Shown here piece after piece: positions 42,161-49,919 of a DNA stretch of 59,270 bases (position 1 is the stretch's first letter; each line of letters opens with the position of its first letter). Source of the DNA: Acidimicrobiia bacterium (GTDB taxonomy: Bacteria > Actinomycetota > Acidimicrobiia > Acidimicrobiales > Aldehydirespiratoraceae); contig JAJEJB010000022.1 in assembly GCA_022828135.1 (NCBI GenBank), positions 1 to 59,270 of the forward strand. Reading direction: 5' to 3'. The notes beneath the pieces are model-generated. The model was not told the origin of the DNA and did no database searches. It saw nothing but the letters and a program-made list of their open reading frames with translations. The position numbers and the translations under genes are program-made.

Positions 42161-43309
42161 ATGACTGTTGGACTACCGGGACGAGGATACGTGTTCTGGT
42201 CGGTGGGGTGCGGCGACAGCACGACCATCAAGATCGACGACGGCGTGGTTATGCAGGTTGACATCCAGCACCACGAGTCCGCCGAAGACGACGACGAGCC
42301 GTACCACCCGGTCGTAGACAGGCTGGTCGATGAGGTTCTCCCCGATGTGGACGGCGAGAAGTACCTCGCTGCGTTCGCCCTGACCCACCCGGACAAGGAC
42401 CACTGCAAGGGATTCGCGGAACTGCTCGAGAGGTGCACGATCGGGGAACTGTGGTTCACGCCCCGAATCATCCGCGAGTACGAGAACGACGAGGAGTTGT
42501 CCGAGGACGCCAAGAAGTTCTGCGAGGAAGCTAATCGTCGCATCGAACTCAACCAGGGCAGCGCGGCGGAGTCCGGTGACCGCATCCGGATCATCGGGAA
42601 CGACGACATCCTCGACGAGGACGACTACAAGGATATTCCCGACGACCTGAAGAGCCGCCCTGGCCAGAGCACGACGGTCGTTGACGGCGTCGATCTCGAG
42701 GGGACATTCCGAGCGTTCTTTCACGCTCCGTTCGGCGACGACAGCGACGGGAGCGAACGAAACAAGACCAGCCTCGCCATGCAGATCTCCCTGACCGAGG
42801 GCCAGGGAGAGGGCAGGCTCATGATGTTTGGCGACCTCGACTACCCGCCCCTGAAGCGGATCTTCAACTACTCGGAGGACGAGGACAAGGCGTGGGACGT
42901 GTTTCTTGCACCCCACCACTGCTCGAAGTCCGTCATGTACTTCCAGGAGGAGGGTGACGACGAGCCGGTCCTGAAGCAGGACATCCTCGACCTGATCGAG
43001 GACGTGGCCGGGGAGGAAGCGTGGGTCGTGTCCTCGTCAACCAAGGTTCCCGCCTCGAACGAGCCTGGAGACAACCCGCCGCACGCCATAGCCAAGGAGC
43101 ATTACGAGGAGATTGCACCGAGCGGATTCCTGTGCACCGGTGACAACGAGAACAGCGACGACCCCATCGCTTTCGAGGTCACCACGGAGGGCATTGCGCT
43201 ATTCGGCAGCGCAGCAGACACTGGCGAGTCCGAAGCTGCCGAAGCCGTAAAGGACGCCAGGGGCGGCAGCGAGTCGACTGGCGTGCCAATCGGCTTCGGA
43301 CGGCGGTGA
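42161..43309 (+). CDS. ComEC-like metallo-beta-lactamase-fold protein (382 aa)
   Basis: A metallo-beta-lactamase fold is seen from YVFWSVGCGDSTTIKIDDG onwards. The metal motif reads H76-P-D78-K-D80-H81, so the second His of HxHxDH is Asp, as in many ComEC/Rec2-type members. D225 in MFGDLDYP and H252/H253 in APHHCSKS are the later ligands. The protein is acidic and ends in a Gly/Ser/Ala-rich tail finishing PIGFGRR. It may be a nuclease or phosphodiesterase. The stop overlaps the next gene as GTGA, so both products are made together. It is part of the putative ubiquitin-like defence operon. ATG 42161 has the ribosome-binding site; the upstream frame does not look coding. Confidence 0.75.
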   Translation: MTVGLPGRGYVFWSVGCGDSTTIKIDDGVVMQVDIQHHESAEDDDEPYHPVVDRLVDEVLPDVDGEKYLAAFALTHPDKDHCKGFAELLERCTIGELWFTPRIIREYENDEELSEDAKKFCEEANRRIELNQGSAAESGDRIRIIGNDDILDEDDYKDIPDDLKSRPGQSTTVVDGVDLEGTFRAFFHAPFGDDSDGSERNKTSLAMQISLTEGQGEGRLMMFGDLDYPPLKRIFNYSEDEDKAWDVFLAPHHCSKSVMYFQEEGDDEPVLKQDILDLIEDVAGEEAWVVSSSTKVPASNEPGDNPPHAIAKEHYEEIAPSGFLCTGDNENSDDPIAFEVTTEGIALFGSAADTGESEAAEAVKDARGGSESTGVPIGFGRR

Positions 43310-46300
43310 CACCCGGTCAGGAACAGGCGCTTGACGAAATCCGTGCCGTCGAGTCGGCCCGGCCGGGCGCCATCCGTGTTCTGTCGGTCAACGAGGACGG
43401 CATCGATGTCATCGTCTGGCTGACCGTTGACTGCCGCGGAACGGAGCACGCTGCCGGCGGCGTCGCAGTCCGAGAGCGAGAACGGTTCCGAGTCCGCATC
43501 CCCCCGGGGTTTCCCTTCAAGCCTGCGACTGTCCGATCGAAGCACACGCGATGGAAGGGCACCCCACATGTCCAATGGGGCAACTCGCTGTGCCTCTACC
43601 AGTCCACGAACGCAGAGTGGAACCCGAGCGATGGAATGTACGGGTTCCTCGAACGGCTCCTCAAGTGGTTAGGCGCGGCCGCCAAAGGCGAACTTGACCC
43701 GGTTGGCGCTCCTGTCCACCCGCCTGTCGCCTATACGACAGGCGGTATGCCCATGTTCGTGCCGCGGGTGGATACGCCGACGGTCTCGAATGGGCCTTGG
43801 ATTGGGCTGGCGTTCCTCGAACGGCACGGAGACCGCCGTTACGACATAGTCGAATGGAGAGACCTTGAGAGCTTGACCTCCGACGACCTCAATCGGGCGC
43901 CGTTCGCTATCGCCATGCTCCAGGACAGACCGATGCCCTTCGAGTACCCAGAATACCTGCTGCTGCTGCTCCGCGAGCTGATCGAGGCCGGCGTTTCGAT
44001 CCCCGCCCTTGTCCGCCTCCTCCATCTGTTCAAGGACTTTGCCGATTCGGAGCATGTGCATGTTGTCGTAGGGACACCTATGCGAGGGATCACTGGCCAA
44101 GCCCACCGTCAGCACCTCGCCGTCTGGCGGATCGCCAGCGGGCGTATCGGCCCTTTCTGGAATTCGCTGCCTAGAGCCGACGACAGCCCCGAACTCATCA
44201 GGCTCCGCGCTGAACTCTGGGACGCGCTACTTGACTGGGCCGAGGTCGCTCCTGTCAACTGGTGCCCCGTTCGCGAGGCACGCCCCGAAGTCACTCAAGC
44301 ACGCGACCAGAACTCGCCCGTGCAGTGGTGGAAGGGCAAGACCGTGGAGGTGTGGGGATGCGGCGCCATCGGCGGCATGATCGCAGAGCACCTTTGCCGT
44401 GCAGAAGTCCGTCGTATCGTCCTGCGCGACAACTCAAGAGTCGCTCCGGGCGTTCTGGGACGACAGAACTTTGAGGACGAGGACATCGGCGAGCCTAAGG
44501 CCGCCGCTCTAGCAGCGAGGCTCAGGCGCATTCGTCCGGACCTTGATGTCGTCAGCGAATGGACCGACCTCACAGGTAGCCCCTCAGTTGACACCGACTG
44601 GTCCAACGGAGTAGATGTCCTGTTCGACGTCACCGCATCCCCGGCCGTCTCGAAGCGTCTGGAGATGCTCCGCACTCGATGTCGGACATCGGCCTCGCTC
44701 GTCGGAATGATGATCGGCCACCAAGCCCGCAACGGCCTCGTCGTCACGGCAGGACCGGAAGCCACCGGCGGGACGGCAGACGCTGTCAGAAAGGCCAAAC
44801 TCGCCGCTTTGCACAAGCCGAATCTCAAACAGTACGCCGAGGAGTTCTGGCCTAGCAGCCCTAGAGGCGATTTGTTCTTTCCGGAACCAGGTTGCTCCGA
44901 TCCAACCTTCACCGGCTCAGGCGCAGAGGTGAGTTCGCTCGCCTCAAGCATGTTCCTCACAGCGACTGACCAACTGGCCGCTGGTCAGACCAACATGACA
45001 GCAACATTCGTAACGCAGCCATCAGTTCAGACACCTGGTACGTCGATCACGCTGTCGCTCCGGCCCGACTTCGTTCTCAAGGAGGCCTTCAGCGACTACG
45101 AGGTCCGATTCTCTGCGCCTGCCGTCGCCGAAATGCGTGCTTGGATCAACAAGTCAGAGCGGCTTGCTCCCGGAAGCGAGACAGGCGGTTTCCTGTTCGG
45201 AGAACGAGACGACGCTCTGGGGGTTCTCTGGGTGTCCGACGTACTGGGACCGCCGCCCGATAGTGAGGCGTCACCCGAGCGCTTCGTATGCGGCACGGCA
45301 GGCGTCGACGCAGCAACCGCAGTCATCGGACAGCGTTCTCGCGGCTCCTCCCAGCCTGTCGGCAGGTGGCACACCCATCCCGACAGTGCCCCTTTGCCGA
45401 GCCAGACCGACTTCCAGGGCATGAACGAGATCATCGGCGACACCGAGCGGTCGTTGCCAAAGCAACTTCTTGTCATCGTCGGCGGCACCAACCCAGAGCA
45501 CACCGTCGGCGCGTTCCTATACGACCGGTACAAACCATTTCCGTCTGTCACAGTCGCCGAACTAAGGCAACTGCCGGTACCGGCGAGGCCGGGCCACCGC
45601 ATCGGCGTGGCACTCTCAGGTGGCGGATTCCGAGCCGTAGCGTTCCACCTGGGAGTGCTTCGAGCCCTACACGACCGAGGCATTCTCGGCCACGTCGAAG
45701 TCTTGTCCACCGTCTCCGGCGGATCCCTCATCGGTGCGATGTGGGCCTACAGCGATGACGAGTTCGCGACATTCGACCAAAGAGTCACCAACCTGCTCCG
45801 TTCTGGGCTGAACTGGAGAATCGCCCGCCGAGTGCTCGTGTCGAAACGAACGCTGCCAATCCTGGTCAGCGCCATCGCTTCAGCCGCCGGCCGGATCGCG
45901 ACGATGGCCGGAACCGCCGCACAACGAATCGGCCGATGGCTCACCCGCCGCCCCAGAACCAATCGCTCGGAACCGCTGCCACGCCAATGGATGAACCGCA
46001 CCACTGCAGTCCGAGACGTCTTCACTCGCATCCTTGGCGATAGCCCGATCAGCGAACCGAAACGCGAACTTCATGTCATCCTGAACGCGTGCGACCTACG
46101 ATCCGGGTCCGCGTTCCGGTTCGGATCCGTCGAAAGCGGCTGTTCTCGCTACGGACGACTAACCGACAACGACGTGCCTGTCTCGCTAGCCGTTGCAGCG
46201 TCCGCCGCCTACCCGGTCGCGCTTCCCGCGCTGGACATACGATGGAGCTTCACCGACCGAAACGGCACCACCGCGCAACGGCTTCTGCTCACGGACGGGG

Positions 46301-46743
46301 GCGTATTCGACAATCTGGGTACCTCGGCTCTTGAACCCGACCGGAGTCCCGCCTACAGCACAAACGTCCACCCTGTGGACTACATCATCTCCGCTGACGC
46401 GGGACACGGACTCATGGACACGAATCGGTACCCAATCTGGTGGGCCGGGCGAATGAAGCGGTCCTTCGAGTCGGTGTACCGCAAAGTCCAAGACACAGGC
46501 AAGGGACTCATCTATCGCCATGGCGAACTAGGCAATCTCAAGGGCTTCGTGCTCCCATTCCTAGGCCAGCAAGACAGCCGACTTGGTGCGATCATCCCCC
46601 CGGACCTCGTCCGCCGAGAAGAGGTCATCGACTACCCCACCAACTTCTCAAGGATGCCCGACGACGACATCGACCGAATCTCAAGGCGAGGGGAGCAACT
46701 CACGCGTATCATGATCGAAGCCCACGCACCAGGAATCGCATGA
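43306..46743 (+). CDS. E2-E1-JAMM-patatin four-domain fusion protein (1145 aa)
   Basis: Four modules lie in order in one chain. (1) An E2-like domain (~1-150) has the candidate catalytic C96 in GNSLCLYQSTNAEW. (2) A linker (~150-340) has no recognised motif. (3) A ThiF/E1-like adenylation domain (~341-600) has VWGCGAIGGM at ~349-358, nucleotide Asp D375 and candidate cysteine C530 in EPGCSDPTF. (4) A JAMM/MPN peptidase (~605-750) has E625, H689, H691, S699 and D702, an exact HxHx7SxxD. (5) A patatin-like phospholipase (~765-1140) has LSGGGFRA (oxyanion hole), nucleophile S804 in TVSGGS and D997 in TDGG. The GTG start overlaps the MBL gene. Type II CBASS uses separate Cap2, Cap3 and patatin proteins. 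A conjugation-controlled lipase effector is inferred; no CD-NTase is adjacent. Confidence 0.85.
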   Translation: MTPGQEQALDEIRAVESARPGAIRVLSVNEDGIDVIVWLTVDCRGTEHAAGGVAVRERERFRVRIPPGFPFKPATVRSKHTRWKGTPHVQWGNSLCLYQSTNAEWNPSDGMYGFLERLLKWLGAAAKGELDPVGAPVHPPVAYTTGGMPMFVPRVDTPTVSNGPWIGLAFLERHGDRRYDIVEWRDLESLTSDDLNRAPFAIAMLQDRPMPFEYPEYLLLLLRELIEAGVSIPALVRLLHLFKDFADSEHVHVVVGTPMRGITGQAHRQHLAVWRIASGRIGPFWNSLPRADDSPELIRLRAELWDALLDWAEVAPVNWCPVREARPEVTQARDQNSPVQWWKGKTVEVWGCGAIGGMIAEHLCRAEVRRIVLRDNSRVAPGVLGRQNFEDEDIGEPKAAALAARLRRIRPDLDVVSEWTDLTGSPSVDTDWSNGVDVLFDVTASPAVSKRLEMLRTRCRTSASLVGMMIGHQARNGLVVTAGPEATGGTADAVRKAKLAALHKPNLKQYAEEFWPSSPRGDLFFPEPGCSDPTFTGSGAEVSSLASSMFLTATDQLAAGQTNMTATFVTQPSVQTPGTSITLSLRPDFVLKEAFSDYEVRFSAPAVAEMRAWINKSERLAPGSETGGFLFGERDDALGVLWVSDVLGPPPDSEASPERFVCGTAGVDAATAVIGQRSRGSSQPVGRWHTHPDSAPLPSQTDFQGMNEIIGDTERSLPKQLLVIVGGTNPEHTVGAFLYDRYKPFPSVTVAELRQLPVPARPGHRIGVALSGGGFRAVAFHLGVLRALHDRGILGHVEVLSTVSGGSLIGAMWAYSDDEFATFDQRVTNLLRSGLNWRIARRVLVSKRTLPILVSAIASAAGRIATMAGTAAQRIGRWLTRRPRTNRSEPLPRQWMNRTTAVRDVFTRILGDSPISEPKRELHVILNACDLRSGSAFRFGSVESGCSRYGRLTDNDVPVSLAVAASAAYPVALPALDIRWSFTDRNGTTAQRLLLTDGGVFDNLGTSALEPDRSPAYSTNVHPVDYIISADAGHGLMDTNRYPIWWAGRMKRSFESVYRKVQDTGKGLIYRHGELGNLKGFVLPFLGQQDSRLGAIIPPDLVRREEVIDYPTNFSRMPDDDIDRISRRGEQLTRIMIEAHAPGIA

Positions 46744-46797
46744 TCCCATCAGCAGTGGGTGGCCTCAGACGCTAGGTCGAGCTTGCTGCTGCTGCAC

Positions 46798-46974
46798 CTA
46801 ATTCTCGGGTTCGGATGGTGTTGTTATCTCTGGCTCATTCTCGACGGGTGAATTGATGGAGTTCGAGACAGCACCAAGCAACGCACTGACGATGAGGCTC
46901 ACAAGGACGGCAGCCGTCGCTACGTGAAAGACGGCAGCTATAACGACCCATCGCAGGTGCCTGTCGGTGGCCAT
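46798..46974 (-). CDS. Small single-span membrane protein, interrupted by the IS21 element (58 aa)
   Basis: The frame reads RHLRWVVIAAVFHVATAAVL VSLIVSALLGAVSNS followed by an acidic Glu/Pro/Thr tail, so it has one transmembrane helix. The only good start, ATG 46974, lies inside the left end of the insertion sequence. The native start was therefore probably cut off by the insertion. It runs opposite to the fusion gene and could be an independent accessory gene. No function is recognised. Confidence 0.35.
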   Translation of the reverse strand: MATDRHLRWVVIAAVFHVATAAVLVSLIVSALLGAVSNSINSPVENEPEITTPSEPEN

Positions 46975-47055
46975 GAGATCCTGCCCGGTGGCGGCCATGT
47001 AGCTGCCCGCTGGCGGCCAACAGTTCTGCCCGGCGGCGGCCAACAGAGTTGCCCG
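46962..47055. repeat. IS21 left multi-repeat end
   Basis: The outer tip is TGTCGGTGGCCATGAGATCC. Three further TGGCGGCCA-type units follow at roughly 20-base intervals, and the end finishes GAGTTGCCC. It aligns over its whole length with the reverse complement of the right end. Confidence 0.8.
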
Positions 47056-47154
47056 CGTTGAAGTCCGTCTCCTGCCGTGGTCCACCGCGGCGGGGTGCTC
47101 CTCCTACTCGAATGGCCGGTCACGACAACCGTGACCATCGAGCAGGAGGAGCGA

Positions 47155-48639
47155 GTGAAGTCTCGCGAGGAAATCATGAACATGTTGGAAGCGTTCGACC
47201 TGTGTGGGTCGTTCCGGGATGCCGGCGAGTTGGTCGGTGTGTCTCATCACACCGTGGCCCGCTATGTCGCTATGCGCGATGCCGGCGAGTTGGTCGGCGG
47301 CGGGCTGCGGCGCAGGGGGCGGATCATCGACCCGTGGCTGCCGAAGATCGAGGAGTGGGTCGAGCGGTCTCACGCCAAGATCCGCGCCGATCGTTGCTAT
47401 GTGAAGCTGAAGGCGTTGGGGTTCGAGGGTTCGGACCGCACGGTGCGTCGAGCGGTGGCGGAGGCCAAGAAGAGCTTCGCGGCGGGCCGGCGGCGCGTGT
47501 ATCGGCCCTGGATCCCCGAGCCGGGCATGTGGGCGCAGTGGGACTGGGGAGCGGGCCCCGTCGTCGCCGGCCGGAGGACGAATCTGTTCTGTGCGCGGCT
47601 GGCGTGGTCGAGGTTCCGGGTGGTGGTGCCGTGCTGGGATCGCAGGTTGGCGACGGTGATCGCCTGTGTGGACCGGGCCATGCGCGCCTTCGGTGGCGCG
47701 CCGACGTATTGGTTGACCGACAACGAGCGCACCGTCACGATCGATCACGTCGCGGGGGTGCCCATCAGGCATCCGGAGATGGTCGCGGTCGGTGGCCACT
47801 ACGGGATCACGATCGCGACGTGTGTGCCGGCGGACCCCGAGTCCAAGGGCGGGTCAGAGGCGACGGTGCGGATCGCCAAAGCGGACTTGGTGCCCACCGA
47901 CGCCAACCTGCGAAACGACTACACCAGCTGGGCCGAGCTGGTCGAGGCGTGCGACATGTGGATGGCCGAGGTCAACGGTCGTGAGCATCGGATGACCCGG
48001 CGGGCACCAACCGAGATGCTCACAGAGGAACAGCAGCGCCTGCATCGACTGCCCGAGACCCCTTACACGGCGGTGTTCGGCCAGACCCGGAAAGTCACTT
48101 GGAGTTCCACGATCAGCTTCGGCGGGGTGACCTACTCGGTCCCGCACACCCTCGCCGATGAGACGGTGTGGGTGCGCATCGACGGCGACCAGGTCGTCGT
48201 CGTGCACTGCGCATCGTCAGGACCCGTCGAGGTTGCCCGGCACCAGCGCTCGACACCTGGACGTCCGATGATCGACGACGCTCACTACCCGGCGCGCCCG
48301 GCCGGGCCGCTCGGGCGTCGTCCCAAGCCCACGAGCGCGGCCGAGGCCGAGTTCCTCGCCATCGGGGACGGCGCCCGCACCTGGCTGGTCGAGGCAGCCG
48401 CCGCGGGCACGAGCCGCATGAAGACCAAGATGGCCCAAGCCGTCGACCTGGCCCGACTCCACGGCACCGAGCGGCTCGACTGGGCGCTGGGCCATGCCGC
48501 GATGTTCGGCCGCTTCGCAGACGGCGACCTGGACTCGATCCTGGCCGCCAACCCGCCCGGACAACGCCGACGCGCCGACGATGTGCACTCGCTGCAGCCC
48601 GGCACCGCCGCCTGGGGCCGCCTCGGAGGCGATCGATGA
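47155..48639 (+). CDS. istA: IS21-family transposase IstA (494 aa)
   Basis: An N-terminal helix-turn-helix (DLCGSFRDAGELVGVSHHTV ARY) is followed by an RNase-H-fold DDE core: WAQWDWGAG (first Asp), YWLTDNERTV (second Asp) and ESKGGSEATV (Glu). The C-terminal FGGVTYSVPH region is the usual IstA beta-barrel. GTG 47155 is preferred because GGAGGAGCGA precedes it; the upstream frame runs into the IS end. Its stop overlaps istB as ATGA. Confidence 0.88.
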   Translation: MKSREEIMNMLEAFDLCGSFRDAGELVGVSHHTVARYVAMRDAGELVGGGLRRRGRIIDPWLPKIEEWVERSHAKIRADRCYVKLKALGFEGSDRTVRRAVAEAKKSFAAGRRRVYRPWIPEPGMWAQWDWGAGPVVAGRRTNLFCARLAWSRFRVVVPCWDRRLATVIACVDRAMRAFGGAPTYWLTDNERTVTIDHVAGVPIRHPEMVAVGGHYGITIATCVPADPESKGGSEATVRIAKADLVPTDANLRNDYTSWAELVEACDMWMAEVNGREHRMTRRAPTEMLTEEQQRLHRLPETPYTAVFGQTRKVTWSSTISFGGVTYSVPHTLADETVWVRIDGDQVVVVHCASSGPVEVARHQRSTPGRPMIDDAHYPARPAGPLGRRPKPTSAAEAEFLAIGDGARTWLVEAAAAGTSRMKTKMAQAVDLARLHGTERLDWALGHAAMFGRFADGDLDSILAANPPGQRRRADDVHSLQPGTAAWGRLGGDR

Positions 48640-49400
48640 CCCCAACACCGATCGACGAGGTCGTCGACTTGTTGCGCACTCTGCGCCTGCCGCACATGCG
48701 CGCCGCAGCACCGGAGCTGTTGGCCACCGCCAAAGCACAACGCTGGGACCCGGCCGAAGCGATGCGAGCGCTGCTGACTGAGGAGCTAGCCGGCCGCCAA
48801 GCATCCTCGATCAACAGCCGTCGCAAGGCGGCCGGGTTCCCCACCGGCAAGACCTTCCACTCCTGGGACGAGACCGTGTCATCGATCCCGGCACCGACCC
48901 AGCGGGCGCTGCGCACCCTGGAGTGGATCCACCGCCACGAGAACCTCGTCGTGTGCGGACCATCCGGCACCGGAAAGACCCACTTCTGTGAAGCGCTCGG
49001 GCAGGCTGCCGTCGATGCTGGCCACAAGGTGTCGTGGTTCAGTCTCGAGCACCTCGGAGCGCTCGTGCGCCGCCACGGCGCCGACGACACCGCCGCCAAA
49101 GCCATCCGACGGATCATGCGCGCCGACGTCATCGTGATCGACGACATAGGCCTGCTGCCGGTCACCACCGACACCGCCGAGGCGCTCTACCGCGTCGTGG
49201 ACGCCGCCTATGAGAAGCGCTCCATCGCTTTGTCGAGCAACCTTCACCCAGCCGGGTTCGACGAGTTGATGCCCAAGACCATCGCCAACGCCACCGTCGA
49301 CCGGCTGCTGCACCACGCCCACATCGTCATGACCGCCGGCGACAGCATCCGCCTCACCCAAGCCACCGCCGGAAAGGGGGTGACGCCACTGACCAACTGA
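48636..49400 (+). CDS. istB: IS21-family helper ATPase IstB (254 aa)
   Basis: This AAA+ ATPase is DnaC-like, with Walker A CGPSGTGKTHFCEALG, Walker B DVIVIDDIGLLPV and sensor-type IALSSNLHPAGFDELMP. It recruits IstA to target DNA. ATG 48636 overlaps the istA stop (ATGA). The gene is full length, so the element may be active. Confidence 0.92.
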   Translation: MTPTPIDEVVDLLRTLRLPHMRAAAPELLATAKAQRWDPAEAMRALLTEELAGRQASSINSRRKAAGFPTGKTFHSWDETVSSIPAPTQRALRTLEWIHRHENLVVCGPSGTGKTHFCEALGQAAVDAGHKVSWFSLEHLGALVRRHGADDTAAKAIRRIMRADVIVIDDIGLLPVTTDTAEALYRVVDAAYEKRSIALSSNLHPAGFDELMPKTIANATVDRLLHHAHIVMTAGDSIRLTQATAGKGVTPLTN

Positions 49401-49405
49401 ACTGT

Positions 49406-49499
49406 GGGCAACTCTGCTGTCCGCCACCGGGCAGTTCTGTTGGCCACGGCTGGGCAGTTCTACTGTCCGCCACTGGGCAGATCCCACTGGCCATTGACA
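49406..49499. repeat. IS21 right multi-repeat end
   Basis: This is an inverted counterpart of 46962-47055. Read on the minus strand it begins TGTCAATGGCCAGTGGGATC. The last six bases on the plus strand are TTGACA (49494-49499), a perfect -35 hexamer pointing outward towards the cas genes. No good -10 box is found at normal spacing in the C-run that follows. Confidence 0.8.
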
Positions 49500-49547
49500 C
49501 CCCCCCCGACTACGCTTCAACACAATAGCAAGAATCAGGAGGGTGAG

Positions 49548-49757
49548 ATGCATCGGAAAGCCATCACAATCGAGGAGTTCACGGCTGAGCGCGCCAGTGC
49601 GTTGCTCTGCCGATCCGAGCTGCGCCGAGACGGACGCCTGATTGAGTGCGACCATGTGGCTGGCCTTGTCGAGTTCATGCACTTTCGTCGCCACGGAGTG
49701 GTACGGGTCACCGAACAGGCCCAAGATAGGCCGGAGCGGCCCAGTGCCTCGGGATGA
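49548..49757 (+). CDS. Small hypothetical protein upstream of cas7 (69 aa)
   Basis: A strong ribosome-binding site AGGAGGGTGAG precedes ATG 49548. The protein MHRKAITIEEFTAERASALL is basic and mixed helix/strand, and contains ECDHVAGLVEFMHFRRHGVV. No family is recognised. It is the first plausible gene after the IS21 element and lies 162 bp before cas7. It may be an accessory gene of the CRISPR locus or an unrelated leftover. Confidence 0.5.
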   Translation: MHRKAITIEEFTAERASALLCRSELRRDGRLIECDHVAGLVEFMHFRRHGVVRVTEQAQDRPERPSASG

Positions 49758-49919
49758 CTGGCCATGGTCAGTACCGACCGGGGGCGAGTGCAGCGTTCCT
49801 CAGGGAAGATCCGTTGGGGATGCCGGAATGGGCACGATCGGCGACTGTCATACCGTCGCGCGATGATCGAAGTGATGGCTCAGGTGCCTTGCCGGAGCCT
49901 TCGGAGCAAAGGAGGCCTT

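Larger units (their letters stand above)
46962..49499 (+). mobile_element. IS21-family insertion sequence (2538 bp)
   Basis: This is an intact element with istA and istB, bounded by TGTC...GACA ends. Its two 94-bp ends (46962-47055 and 49406-49499) are imperfect inverted copies of each other. Each contains internal repeats of the type CTGCCCGGTGGCGG and GGCCAACAG, the multiple transposase-binding sites of IS21 elements. The left flank ends GGTGCC and the right flank starts with eight C, so no clear target duplication is seen. It separates the E2-E1-JAMM-patatin operon from the CRISPR-Cas operon. Confidence 0.88.

Noticed and set aside
42161..46743. Naming the MBL/E2-E1-JAMM-patatin operon as type II CBASS
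   Set aside because: No CD-NTase gene is present in the operon or nearby, and the lipase is fused to the E1-E2-JAMM chain. The name would claim cyclic-nucleotide signalling that the sequence does not show.
49494..49530. Promoter made by the IS21 end (TTGACA) for the cas operon
   Set aside because: The -35 hexamer is perfect, but the following C-run gives no -10 box at 16-18 bases, so it is noted but not called.
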